A stretch of DNA of 64,000 bases, from contig NZ_CP076668.1 of the NCBI RefSeq assembly GCF_018968705.1, positions 4,971,001-5,035,000 on the forward strand, given 5' to 3'. Shown piece by piece: positions 36,917 through 45,052 of this stretch; position 1 is the first letter of the stretch, and each line of letters starts with the position of its first letter. Source of the stretch: Pseudomonas lijiangensis (GTDB taxonomy: Bacteria > Pseudomonadota > Gammaproteobacteria > Pseudomonadales > Pseudomonadaceae). Made by a program: the position numbers and the translations under genes. Under the pieces are notes generated by a model, which had not been told where the DNA came from, searched no databases, and worked only from the letters and a program-made list of their open reading frames with translations.

Positions 36917-37957
36917 TCAGAACTCCGTTACAACGGTGACACCTGCCGTCTCGAACCGATCCATGTTCACCAGAGCGTCGATGGACTGCTCCAGGCTGAT
37001 GGTCTTGCCGACAAGTTTCTCCGGGGACAGTTTGCCGGAGCTGATCATGTCCATCATCGCGTCATAACGATGGGCCTGCATGCCGTGGCTGCCGCAGATC
37101 TCCAGTTCATACGCGATGACCTTGCTCATGGGAATGGCCGGCCTGGCGTGATCCGCGAGCATCAGCCCGACCTGAACGTGCCTGCCGCGACGACGCAGGT
37201 TATTGATGGAGTTGAAGCAGGTGGTCGGATGGCCCAGAGCATCCAGCGAAACATGAGCACCGCCCCTGGTGATTTCCAGAACGGCCTCGGTGACGTCTGC
37301 AACACGGCTGGCATTCACCGTCGCCACAGCGCCGAGGGAGCGGGCCAGCTCAAGTTTTTCATCCGAAATATCGATGGCAATGACATTGGCACCGACGGCT
37401 TGAGCAATCATGACGGCCGACAGCCCTACACCTCCACAGCCATGAATAGCGACCCACTGACCCGCCGTAACCCTGCCCTGATCCACCACCGCCCGAAACG
37501 AAGTCACGAAGCGGCAACCCAGGCTGGCCGCCGTCGCGAAATCCATGCGCTCGGGAAGCGCGACCAGATTCAGGTCAGCCTTGTGGATACCGACGTATTC
37601 GGCAAATGAACCCCAGTGAGTGAAACCCGGCTGAAACTGAGTGTGGCAGACCTGCTGGTTACCACTGCTGCACTCCGGACAAGCCCCGCAGCCACCCACG
37701 AACGGCACGGTCACCCGATCACCGATCTTCCATTTCGTGACGTCTTTACCCACCTCAGCCACGATACCGGCCAGCTCATGCCCAGGGACATGCGGCAACT
37801 GAATGTCCGGGTCATGCCCCTTCCAGCCATGCCAGTCGCTACGGCACACGCCTGTGCCCCGCACCTGAATGACCACGCCATGAGGCTCTGGAGTCGGGTC
37901 TTCGACAGTCATGAGACGCGGCGGCCTGGAGAAGGCTTCGTAGACAACAGCTTTCAT
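36917..37957 (-). CDS. Zinc-dependent alcohol dehydrogenase
   Basis: The 346-residue medium-chain dehydrogenase carries catalytic zinc ligands C38 and H60-E61, a full structural zinc site (C90, C93, C96, C104) and the NAD-binding [15 protein letters not shown] 8 nt before the ATG at 37957 favours MKAVVYEAF over the upstream in-frame ATG at 37984. Substrate is unknown. It is divergent from an Lrp-type regulator with dyads between them, and lies next to the BacA/ATP-grasp operon, so it might act on an intermediate of that pathway. Confidence 0.88.
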   Translation of the reverse strand: MKAVVYEAFSRPPRLMTVEDPTPEPHGVVIQVRGTGVCRSDWHGWKGHDPDIQLPHVPGHELAGIVAEVGKDVTKWKIGDRVTVPFVGGCGACPECSSGNQQVCHTQFQPGFTHWGSFAEYVGIHKADLNLVALPERMDFATAASLGCRFVTSFRAVVDQGRVTAGQWVAIHGCGGVGLSAVMIAQAVGANVIAIDISDEKLELARSLGAVATVNASRVADVTEAVLEITRGGAHVSLDALGHPTTCFNSINNLRRRGRHVQVGLMLADHARPAIPMSKVIAYELEICGSHGMQAHRYDAMMDMISSGKLSPEKLVGKTISLEQSIDALVNMDRFETAGVTVVTEF

Positions 37958-38021
37958 GAAAAACACCTCTGCTGGGACAGACACGACAACGAAAGTTAGG
38001 GCATTAATTATGAATGAACAC

Positions 38022-38040
38022 CCTGAAATTACCTTTCAGG
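38022..38040. promoter_or_regulatory. Dyad in the ADH-Lrp divergent region
   Basis: CCTGAAA-TTACC-TTTCAGG is a perfect 7-bp dyad, placed 65 bp before the dehydrogenase start. It is a candidate binding site for the adjacent Lrp-type regulator. Confidence 0.45.
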
Positions 38041-38073
38041 TTGCAATTGACCGGGCGCGAGTTATGAAATTAA

Positions 38074-38100
38074 CCTTCATTAAAAACATATAAATGAAGG
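38074..38100. promoter_or_regulatory. Dyad upstream of and over the Lrp ribosome site
   Basis: CCTTCATT and AATGAAGG are perfect 8-bp arms 11 bp apart. The right arm contains the AAGGA that serves the ATG at 38109, so the site could serve autorepression or hide the ribosome site in RNA. Confidence 0.4.
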
Positions 38101-38108
38101 ATTCCCTC

Positions 38109-38591
38109 ATGATCGAGGCAATGGACAAGGTAGATATTGCAATCTCTGATCGATTGCAGCGAGACGGGAGACTCTCGAACGTTAAACTCGCAGAGCAGCT
38201 TTCACTCAGCGAAGCCTCCTGCTGGCGAAAGCAGAAACGCCTTGAAGAATGCGGCGTGATCGAAGGCTATCAAGCCATCCTGAACCGCAAGAAACTGGGG
38301 CTCGGCGTCATGGCTTTCGTGCAGATTTCCTGCACCGACCACAGCGAAGAAGCCACCGCCCGATTCGAGAAGATCATCGAATCGGCACCTCAGGTACTCA
38401 GCTGCCACAACACCACTGGCGAGGCGGACTTTCTGCTTCAGGTCGTCGCCAAAGACCTGGACAGCTACAGCCGGTTCGTTGAAAAAGTCCTGAGGAAACT
38501 GCCGGGCGTGTCGAGCATTCGCTCGAATCTTTCATTGCGGGAATTGAAGACGACCAATCGGTTGCCGGTGACGGAGTTGTTGAGTCTCTAG
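38109..38591 (+). CDS. Lrp/AsnC-family regulator
   Basis: The 160-residue protein has an N-terminal helix-turn-helix (LSNVKLAEQLSLSEASCWRK) and a C-terminal AsnC/RAM ligand domain (from GVMAFVQISC). AAGGA 7 nt before the ATG at 38109 supports that start; an ATG at 38094 is also in frame. Lrp-type regulators sense amino acids. This one is divergent from the zinc dehydrogenase and convergent with the aminotransferase end of the BacA-like operon, so it is a candidate regulator of both. Confidence 0.87.
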   Translation: MIEAMDKVDIAISDRLQRDGRLSNVKLAEQLSLSEASCWRKQKRLEECGVIEGYQAILNRKKLGLGVMAFVQISCTDHSEEATARFEKIIESAPQVLSCHNTTGEADFLLQVVAKDLDSYSRFVEKVLRKLPGVSSIRSNLSLRELKTTNRLPVTELLSL

Positions 38592-38612
38592 AGGCTAATC
38601 GCCAACTGAAGT

Positions 38613-38634
38613 GGGAGGCGGCTTGCCGCCTCCC
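38613..38634. terminator. GC-rich hairpin between convergent genes
   Basis: GGGAGGCGGC-TT-GCCGCCTCCC forms a perfect 10-bp stem between the Lrp and aminotransferase stops. It has no strong U-tract and resembles a trimmed REP. Confidence 0.55.
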
Positions 38635-38642
38635 CTGACGCT

Positions 38643-39662
38643 TCAGACCTTTTCGATCCAGCCCGCAGGCGCTTCGATATCGCCGTTCTGAATCCCCGTC
38701 AGTTCGTTGAACAGACGTTGGGTAATCGGTCCGGCTTCATGCTCACTGTGGAAGACATGCAGCCGATCCTGGTAGTGGATGCCGCCAATCGGTGTGATGA
38801 CCGCCGCCGTTCCACAAGCGCCCGCTTCCTTGTACTGGTCCAGTTTGTCGATGTGAACATCTTCTTCCACGGCCTTGAGCCCCAGGCGACTCTGGGCCAG
38901 CTCGATCAACGAAGCGCGGGTGATACCCGGCAGCACCGAAGGTGAACGAGGCGTGACAAAGGTATTGTCATGGGTGATGGCAAAAAAGTTGGCCGAGCCC
39001 ACTTCTTCGATCTTGGTATGGGTCAGCGGGTCAAGATAGATACAGTCGGCAAAACTGGCTTCCCGCGCCTCGGTGCCGGGCAGCAGGCTGGCGGCATAGT
39101 TGCCCCCGACCTTGGCTGCGCCGGTGCCATTGGGAGCGGCTCGGTCATAGCCCGAAATGACAAAATTGCTGGGCTGCAACACGCCTTTGAACAACGCGCC
39201 GACCGGGATGCAGAACACGCTGAAAATGAACTCCGGCGCGCTGCGCACACCGATGTTGTTGCCGACACCAATCACGTAAGGCCGCAGATACAGGGAGCTG
39301 CCAGTCCCGTAGGGTGGCAGGAATCTTTCGTTGGCCTTGATCACCTGCTTGCAGGCATCGATGAATTGCTCGGTGGATACCGTCGGCATCAACAACCGCG
39401 AGCAGCTGCGCTGCATGCGCGCAGCATTCTGATCGGGTCGAAACAGGTTGATGGAGCCGTCCTTGCAACGGTATGCCTTCATCCCCTCGAAACACTGCTG
39501 GCCGTAATGCAGCGCCGTAGAACCTTCACTGATATGCAGGAGGTTGTCTTCGGTCAGATAGCCTTCCTGCCACTCGCCATCACGCCAGTGCGAAATGTAG
39601 CGAAAGTCGGTTTTCCTGTAGCTGAAACCCAGGTTATTCCAATCCAGTTGCGGATGTTCCAT
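38643..39662 (-). CDS. Class IV branched-chain-type amino acid aminotransferase
   Basis: The 339-residue fold-type IV PLP enzyme closely resembles IlvE of the long (eukaryote-like) type. The PLP lysine is K184 in AAKVGGNYAAS, and YLRPYVIG and VGSANFFAI motifs are present. In primary metabolism it would interconvert Leu/Ile/Val and keto acids. Here it is the last gene of the five-gene BacA/ATP-grasp operon, 33 bp after the ligase, so it may aminate the keto acid made by that pathway. A housekeeping ilvE role cannot be excluded. Confidence 0.88.
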   Translation of the reverse strand: MEHPQLDWNNLGFSYRKTDFRYISHWRDGEWQEGYLTEDNLLHISEGSTALHYGQQCFEGMKAYRCKDGSINLFRPDQNAARMQRSCSRLLMPTVSTEQFIDACKQVIKANERFLPPYGTGSSLYLRPYVIGVGNNIGVRSAPEFIFSVFCIPVGALFKGVLQPSNFVISGYDRAAPNGTGAAKVGGNYAASLLPGTEAREASFADCIYLDPLTHTKIEEVGSANFFAITHDNTFVTPRSPSVLPGITRASLIELAQSRLGLKAVEEDVHIDKLDQYKEAGACGTAAVITPIGGIHYQDRLHVFHSEHEAGPITQRLFNELTGIQNGDIEAPAGWIEKV

Positions 39663-39695
39663 GTCTCAATTCCTGATGAGGGTGACGCTCGGTGA

Positions 39696-40946
39696 TCATT
39701 GGTTCCAGATGATGCTCAACGTCTCATCGAGCCATTGGTGATAGGCATGAGCAGCTTCATCCGAGGCATGAACCGAGAAAATGAAGCCCGGATAACCACC
39801 AAAGGCAGGAGGAGGCGGTGAAACGTGTCCGGCCTCGAAAAAGGTCACGACCCGTGCGGTTTCCGGGTGCTGCTCGACTTTGTCCAGCCCCGAGAACCCG
39901 CTGAAACGGCCATCACCGCGCAAAGGAATGATGTAGTTCGCAGCCACCTTGCTTGTCGGCAGCACATCGGGCAGTGCCGGGGTCGGCAAGCCCAGGGCGG
40001 CATGCATGCACAGTTTGGCGAACGAGACGCCGGTACTCTGCTCCACCACAAAATGGGAAACGCCGGAGCCGCCGATGCGGGCACCGATCTCGATGACATA
40101 AGGCTGATCACCAGCATCCAGACGCAGCTCCACATGTGCGGCCCCCATGGTGATGCCCAGGGCTTTCACCCCTTCACGTGCGGCGTCGCACAAGGCCACG
40201 ATCAGTGGATTATCGATATCCCGGCGCTGGCGATAGATCGTTTCCTCGAACCACGGCCCTTCAGGCTGGCCCTTGTCGCCGACCGCCAGCACATGCACGC
40301 CTTCGATATCGACAAAGCACTCCACCACGAACTCTTTGCCGGGCAGATATTGCTCGACCACCAGCCCGACGGCCTTGTCCTTGTCGTAGAAACGCGCCAG
40401 ATCCTTGCTCTGCACATCCCATACGGCCTCGATCAGACCCGGCAGTTCTTCGGCGGAACGGGCCAGCATCACACCGGTACTCGACCAGCCGGAAAGCGGC
40501 TTGATCACCAGAGGCAGGCCCAGGGCATGAACTTGCGAAAGATCCTGAGGGTTGTCGATGTAGCGAAAGCCCGGCGACCTCAAGCCTGCCTCGGCAAACG
40601 CCTGGCGCATCAGGTACTTGTTGCGGGCCAGTGCTGCCACTTCGGGCTCAATGCCGGGCGTACCGATTCTTTTCGCTGCCTGGGAAGTCCAGATGATCGC
40701 CTCTTCGCGAACCGTCATGACACCGCCGATGCCACGCTCTTCCACGCCTGCAGCGAAGGCTTCCAGAGCCGCTTCCGGCTCGTCGAAAACAGGCAACTGC
40801 CATGTCGAGCTGACCGCGGGCAACTGGGCCGGCGCATGCTCGGTCTTGTCGTAAATCAGTACCAGCTCGATACCGGCCGCTTGTGCCGCTTCAAAGACGA
40901 ACGACAGCTTGGCACTGCGATGGCAAACCAACGCCAGCTTTTTCAT
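39696..40946 (-). CDS. ATP-grasp carboxylate-amine ligase, BacD-like
   Basis: This 416-residue ATP-grasp enzyme has the order NKYLMRQAFAEAGLRSPGFR, PLVIKPLSGWSSTGV (ATP lid lysine), VEQYLPGKEFVVECFVD and HVELRLDAGDQPYVIEIGAR with the Mg-binding Glu-x-Asn/Gly region. It belongs with L-amino-acid ligases such as BacD and TabS, which join two amino acids through an acyl-phosphate. Partners here could be the amino acid made by the BacA homologue plus a proteinogenic one. The exporter gene ends 1 bp before it and the aminotransferase follows, fitting a dipeptide operon. Confidence 0.85.
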   Translation of the reverse strand: MKKLALVCHRSAKLSFVFEAAQAAGIELVLIYDKTEHAPAQLPAVSSTWQLPVFDEPEAALEAFAAGVEERGIGGVMTVREEAIIWTSQAAKRIGTPGIEPEVAALARNKYLMRQAFAEAGLRSPGFRYIDNPQDLSQVHALGLPLVIKPLSGWSSTGVMLARSAEELPGLIEAVWDVQSKDLARFYDKDKAVGLVVEQYLPGKEFVVECFVDIEGVHVLAVGDKGQPEGPWFEETIYRQRRDIDNPLIVALCDAAREGVKALGITMGAAHVELRLDAGDQPYVIEIGARIGGSGVSHFVVEQSTGVSFAKLCMHAALGLPTPALPDVLPTSKVAANYIIPLRGDGRFSGFSGLDKVEQHPETARVVTFFEAGHVSPPPPAFGGYPGFIFSVHASDEAAHAYHQWLDETLSIIWNQ

Positions 40947-40947
40947 T

Positions 40948-41889
40948 TTATTTCCTCACTAACCGGGAATCGGGGGAGCGTCGTTTCAAATGCCATCCGG
41001 TGCTACCCGATGCATCGACAAATAACAGAGTGATACCGATCACGGCCGCCACCATCGCAATGACTTTCACGCCACTCAACATCGCCCCGGCACCAATCAG
41101 CCATTCACCGGCGACCACTGCAAAAGGTGCGAGCAAGCCAATGGCGTTGGCATACAGCACGCCACCTTCAGCCAGAACTTTCTGATACAGCACGTAAACC
41201 GGAGCCGAGCAGGCGGCTCCCAGAACAATTACCTTGAGGGCATCGCTGAGGTTCAGCGCAAACAGCGGGGCAGGATCGAGGACAAACAGCGGCAGGAAGG
41301 TGACGGCAGAAATCAACGTCACCCAGGCCAGCGACGTGAGCAACGGCAGGTCCTTGAAATAACGCTTGGATAACAGGCCATAGACGGCATAGGAAAACGC
41401 CGCCACCAACGCCAGTACGATACCGGCCGGACTGATTGCCCCGCCTTCGTTACCGCTCGCATTGAAGGCCAATGCCGCTGCACTGACGATCAGCACGCCA
41501 CTGAGCTTCAACCAGGAAAACCCCAGGCTGCGGGACAGAAAACCCAGCAGGTAGGTGATGCCCGGGATCATCGCCAGAACCATGGTCAGGTCACTGGCTT
41601 TCAATGTTTTCAGCGCTGCAAAGCTGCTGGCGAAATACAGGGAGAAACCCAGTATCGACAGGATGAAAAAGCCCGGCAATCTTGAGCGCAATGGCACGGA
41701 GGCGCAGTCCTTCGGCTCACGAACAGCCACAATCAGCCATAGCGCCACCGTTGTTGCCCACAACCGAAGCCCGACGGCATGCATCACCGGGATGCTGCCG
41801 ATCAGGTTCTTGGACAACAGCCAACTGACCGAAAACAGCGCCAGAATGGCAACGGTGAACAACAGCAACCGCCCTTTCAAGGCGTTCAA
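40948..41889 (-). CDS. EamA/DMT-family exporter
   Basis: The 313-residue inner-membrane protein has ten hydrophobic helices in two EamA repeats, as in RhtA/YdcZ-type amino-acid and metabolite exporters. It overlaps the DUF6421-type gene by 4 bp and ends 1 bp before the ligase gene, so it is translationally linked to both. This position suggests that it exports, and gives self-protection against, the operon's product. The substrate is not predictable. Confidence 0.85.
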   Translation of the reverse strand: MNALKGRLLLFTVAILALFSVSWLLSKNLIGSIPVMHAVGLRLWATTVALWLIVAVREPKDCASVPLRSRLPGFFILSILGFSLYFASSFAALKTLKASDLTMVLAMIPGITYLLGFLSRSLGFSWLKLSGVLIVSAAALAFNASGNEGGAISPAGIVLALVAAFSYAVYGLLSKRYFKDLPLLTSLAWVTLISAVTFLPLFVLDPAPLFALNLSDALKVIVLGAACSAPVYVLYQKVLAEGGVLYANAIGLLAPFAVVAGEWLIGAGAMLSGVKVIAMVAAVIGITLLFVDASGSTGWHLKRRSPDSRLVRK

Positions 41890-43091
41890 CGAGACGATTC
41901 CTCGAGCACCCTTCGCGCATACTGCGAGGCCGGAAAGTTGAATCGAGCCTGCGGCGTTTCCGGCATGCCCAGATGCTTGTGAACATACTCCCTGGCACCG
42001 GCCAGATAAGCCTCGTCATCCAGTGATTCCAATGCTTCGATATCGGAAATCACTGCCGAAATCTGCTCGCCGAGACGCACGCTGTCGAACTTGAGACGAC
42101 CCTGTTCATCCTCGATCAAGGCCTTGGCATTGACCAGAATCTCGAACAGCAGAATGCCCGTCCCGGCATCGAACGTCATGTGCCGCTCCGAGCCCTTGGG
42201 ATAGCGGAACATACGCTCAAGCAGAATGAACTCGACAACCTCATGCCAGAAGTCGGGGCGATGCTTTTGCAACAGGCGCACCGTGATCAGGTCGCACTTG
42301 GTTTCTTCTAGAAGACCGGTAAACCAGTTCAGCTTGATATAAAGGTTCTTGTCCAGAGGACGGGGGCCAGTATGGTGCGCATAATCGTGGTAATAACCCC
42401 ACAGGCAACGAGCATCATATATATCCGCCTCGGACATCTTGCGACTGCTTAATTGGCCGAACAGAAACTCGCTATCAGCCCCAAACAGCCGATCCGCTTC
42501 CAGTAATGTCTGGCCGTTATAAATATGAAAAAACTTGCTGAAGAAAAACAGGGCAAAGGCCTGTTTATCCACTTTATTTTCAGCCGCCACCGACTCGGGA
42601 AACAGAACGATACAGTTGCCCTCTGAAAAACCTCTCGATGCAGCGCCTAACTTAATGCATTGAAAAGGTGCAACATAGTGTTCCGTATACTGCCCGGCAT
42701 CGGCCAGATAAGGCGTTTCACTGCGATAGCCGGTCACAAGTTCAAGCCGGAATCCTTCAGGATCAGGCCCGTTGGTGGCGCGCATGGGAGCCATGAAGAA
42801 AAATGCTTCACCGGGCAATGGCGTCTTGAAATGCGCCAGCGTCTTGTCGAACAACGGGCGCTGATGTAGTCCGTCCTGAACCCAACGCCCCAGATCCCCC
42901 AGCGTCGCCGCCAGCAAGTCGGTAGAGAGCCCGTCGATCTGTCCTGCCTGGCGATCCAGCTCTGCGATCAGCCCATTGACCTTCGCATAATCCGCAGCCC
43001 CAGGCTCCTGGATGCTCCCGTCCAGTTCCTGCCGGGCCCGTATTTCATTGACGAGTGAGACGATGACGCCTGCCGGATCAACCTTGTGCAT
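41886..43091 (-). CDS. DUF6421-type protein of unknown function in the BacA-like operon
   Basis: The 401-residue soluble protein resembles DUF6421 proteins; this family name is from memory and should be checked. It has a His/Asp-rich motif H235-D-Y-A-H-H240 in WGYYHDYAHHTGP, followed by Glu262-Glu263 and Asp267, which could bind a metal. No signal peptide or membrane helix is seen. It overlaps the BacA-like gene by 14 bp and the exporter by 4 bp, so it is probably an obligate enzyme of the pathway. It could replace the missing isomerase or reductase steps of bacilysin-like routes. Confidence 0.65.
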   Translation of the reverse strand: MHKVDPAGVIVSLVNEIRARQELDGSIQEPGAADYAKVNGLIAELDRQAGQIDGLSTDLLAATLGDLGRWVQDGLHQRPLFDKTLAHFKTPLPGEAFFFMAPMRATNGPDPEGFRLELVTGYRSETPYLADAGQYTEHYVAPFQCIKLGAASRGFSEGNCIVLFPESVAAENKVDKQAFALFFFSKFFHIYNGQTLLEADRLFGADSEFLFGQLSSRKMSEADIYDARCLWGYYHDYAHHTGPRPLDKNLYIKLNWFTGLLEETKCDLITVRLLQKHRPDFWHEVVEFILLERMFRYPKGSERHMTFDAGTGILLFEILVNAKALIEDEQGRLKFDSVRLGEQISAVISDIEALESLDDEAYLAGAREYVHKHLGMPETPQARFNFPASQYARRVLEESSR

Positions 43092-43638
43092 GGTCGGCTC
43101 GCTTCAGCGAGTGGAGCAGAAATGCCATCGGCACCTGACCGAAGTCCTCGACGACATTCAACTCATGCCGATCAGCGGCCACTACCGTGGTGACACAGGC
43201 ATCGGCCTTGCCTGCGCTGCAAAGCACGGCGGCATCGGCATTGCTATTGGCAAAAATCTTGTCGTACTGGCTGGCCACCAGAGATTGAGGTGCCGGATGA
43301 GTGGCCACGCTCTTGATCTGCTCAAGCGGAGCACGGCTGGCCAGAACCATGGAATGAGTCGGCATGATGAAACTGTCACACAATTCCATGTCGCCCAGAC
43401 GGGTAAAGATAAGAGTGTGCAAGTCCGGGTAGGCGGCACAACTCAATAGATAGCCGTCCTGCTTTTCTGCCAGTTCATCAAAGGCTTGTTCGAGGGTTTC
43501 ATGAAGAACAATGCGCGGCGCAGTAGCTCCTGGATGCTTTTTATTGCCCTGAGAATCGAACCACCATTGAGCAGCAGTTGCGCAATTAGTGCCTTCAGGG
43601 CCAAGCGTATAAATAGTCGGACTACTGGCAGTCGGCAT
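43078..43638 (-). CDS. BacA-like prephenate decarboxylase homologue
   Basis: The 186-residue protein has a periplasmic-binding-type fold related to prephenate dehydratase. It begins IYTLGPEGTNCATAA (GPEGT at 13-17) and contains LHETLEQAF, VATHPAPQSLVASQ and an end FGQVPMAFLLHS. These match, in order, the pattern of BacA, the non-aromatising prephenate decarboxylase of bacilysin synthesis, and the TRF motif of true dehydratases is absent. The expected product is a dihydro-4-hydroxyphenylpyruvate. AAGGA 9 nt before the ATG supports the start. It is the first gene of the five-gene operon. Confidence 0.8.
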   Translation of the reverse strand: MPTASSPTIYTLGPEGTNCATAAQWWFDSQGNKKHPGATAPRIVLHETLEQAFDELAEKQDGYLLSCAAYPDLHTLIFTRLGDMELCDSFIMPTHSMVLASRAPLEQIKSVATHPAPQSLVASQYDKIFANSNADAAVLCSAGKADACVTTVVAADRHELNVVEDFGQVPMAFLLHSLKRADHAQG

Positions 43639-43803
43639 GCGATGACTTCCTTGTGAGTGCCACCTTGTGGCGAGCTAATCCATTAATGCAATCCATTCAA
43701 GACTGCTGTGCGGCGTGCAAATTACTGTAGGAATTTTCTCGGCGCAACAAAAGCAAAAAAACAAAGTCCCCTAAAACCCTGACAAAACGCCAACCTTTGT
43801 CGT
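43639..43803. other. Promoter region of the BacA-like operon
   Basis: A perfect dyad GCCAC-CTT-GTGGC lies at 43659-43671, 20 bp before the first start codon, and may be an operator or leader hairpin. GACAAA and TTTGTC arms (43781-43801) form a weak hairpin just after the hrpB fragment. No clear -35/-10 pair is seen. Confidence 0.4.
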
Positions 43804-43860
43804 TTATTTTCGGGGCTTCACCCGTGCAGTCGGCTCTGCGATCAGTGGGTCATCCGGCCA
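43804..43860 (-). pseudogene. Duplicated 3' end of hrpB
   Basis: Read on the minus strand this encodes WPDDPLIAEPTARVKPRK and a stop, identical to the last residues of HrpB encoded at 55921-55980 apart from the final Gly. DNA identity is high but not perfect, with changes at third positions. There is no start or domain. It marks the left edge of the 12-kb inserted segment. Confidence 0.85.
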
Positions 43861-43890
43861 CCTCAAGGAGCCGTGATCTTCTGGATGGAG

Positions 43891-44049
43891 TTATCGCTGC
43901 ACAGCGATGCATTTGATCTCCACGAGGAGCCCCGGTCGAGCCAGTTCAGCGACACCTATGCATGTCCATGCACAAGTGCTCCTGGGAAAGACTTGATCCT
44001 TCACTCGTGACACCGCACCGTCCAATCGGGTCAGTAGCGAGGATTCAAG
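43891..44049 (-). pseudogene. RidA-family C-terminal remnant
   Basis: An open stretch of 52 codons ends with PRSTCAWTCIGVAELARPGL and LVEIKCIAVQR, which matches the C-terminal third of RidA/YjgF deaminases (usual form RTCVGVAELARPxLLVEIE). Two thirds of the domain and any start are missing, and an in-frame stop precedes it. It lies just inside the island edge. Confidence 0.7.
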
Positions 44050-44121
44050 TCAACTGCTCAAGTTGGGCGCGGAAACTACCGCACGCGCCAATGAGTTGTT
44101 CTGATTTATTTTGCAAAGCTG

Positions 44122-44964
44122 CTAACGCAACAAGCCATCTATAGTTTCGATATGAGATGCCAACTTTCTTACTAGCTTCTCCCGCTGCCCCTCATTCAAA
44201 CTGCTGCTTAACTCTGAAAGCAGTTGCGCGTACCTGGCTTCATTCCGCTTTCTAGTATTTACGAGCTCGGGCGGCTTAAGCCTGTCCGGGTCATTTACCA
44301 ATGAAGCGAGTCTGACTCGAAATTCTGCACCCTGCCTATCTGAAAAAATGGTTTTTAACGACTGTCTAAGCCTGGCGTTGTAGGCCATATCCTGAAGAAA
44401 CTCCGACTCTGCTTGAACTGCGTAATTTCTCACCAAGTCTGACTGGCCAAGTGAGAGACTTCCAACATACCCTTCAAAGAACTCACGCGTCTTGCTTTGC
44501 CGAGCTTTAAGTTCCTCGTCTGCCTCCCGCTCGTTGAAAACCTTGATCTCATCCCGATCATTTTTCTCCCACAGCGCCAATAGCTCCGCTACCTGATCAT
44601 CCGTAAGCTGCTGAACCACCTCAATGGCTTCAGGGCTGATCTCGTCCCGTAGACGGAACAGGTGTTGTTTGGCTTTCGCTATTTCAGCCAGCCACTCGTC
44701 CTTGTCCATTGAGCCTTTTCGCAACTGCTCCCTCAGGGCAATCAGGTCGACCTTGTATTTTTCGAGTTCAGAAGAGCGATGCCATGTATGCCATTTTGTG
44801 ATTCGCTTATCTAAAAAAGCTTTTTGGCTGCTATTCAGGTCAACGTAATCATCGAGATACACATAGACAATCCAGTCCAAGTTATTGTAGATGGTCGGAG
44901 CAACAGAGCATGAGCTGATAAGGAAAGAAGCAAGCAGTAACAGGTAAACTCGTAAGTTTTTCAT
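44122..44964 (-). CDS. DUF6279-type lipoprotein
   Basis: The 280-residue protein has a lipoprotein signal (MKNLRVYLLLLASFLISSC) with the lipid-carrying Cys19. The rest is helical and charged, with NNLDWIVYVYLDDYVDLNSS followed by Lys/Glu-rich helices, as in DUF6279 lipoproteins common in Pseudomonas. It probably faces the periplasm. Function is unknown. It is the first intact gene inside the island, and downstream of the metallophosphatase on the same strand. Confidence 0.82.
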   Translation of the reverse strand: MKNLRVYLLLLASFLISSCSVAPTIYNNLDWIVYVYLDDYVDLNSSQKAFLDKRITKWHTWHRSSELEKYKVDLIALREQLRKGSMDKDEWLAEIAKAKQHLFRLRDEISPEAIEVVQQLTDDQVAELLALWEKNDRDEIKVFNEREADEELKARQSKTREFFEGYVGSLSLGQSDLVRNYAVQAESEFLQDMAYNARLRQSLKTIFSDRQGAEFRVRLASLVNDPDRLKPPELVNTRKRNEARYAQLLSELSSSLNEGQREKLVRKLASHIETIDGLLR

Positions 44965-45052
44965 TTCAGCATCTCGATACTTTTATCGAAGGAGCGTCAT
45001 ACGATCCACGTCTATGCGGAATCAATGAACCATCCCACGGCTCGTGCTCGCC

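Noticed and set aside
43078..43638. Plain prephenate dehydratase (PheA) for phenylalanine synthesis
   Set aside because: There is no TRF motif, ACT domain or chorismate mutase, and the operon context does not fit.
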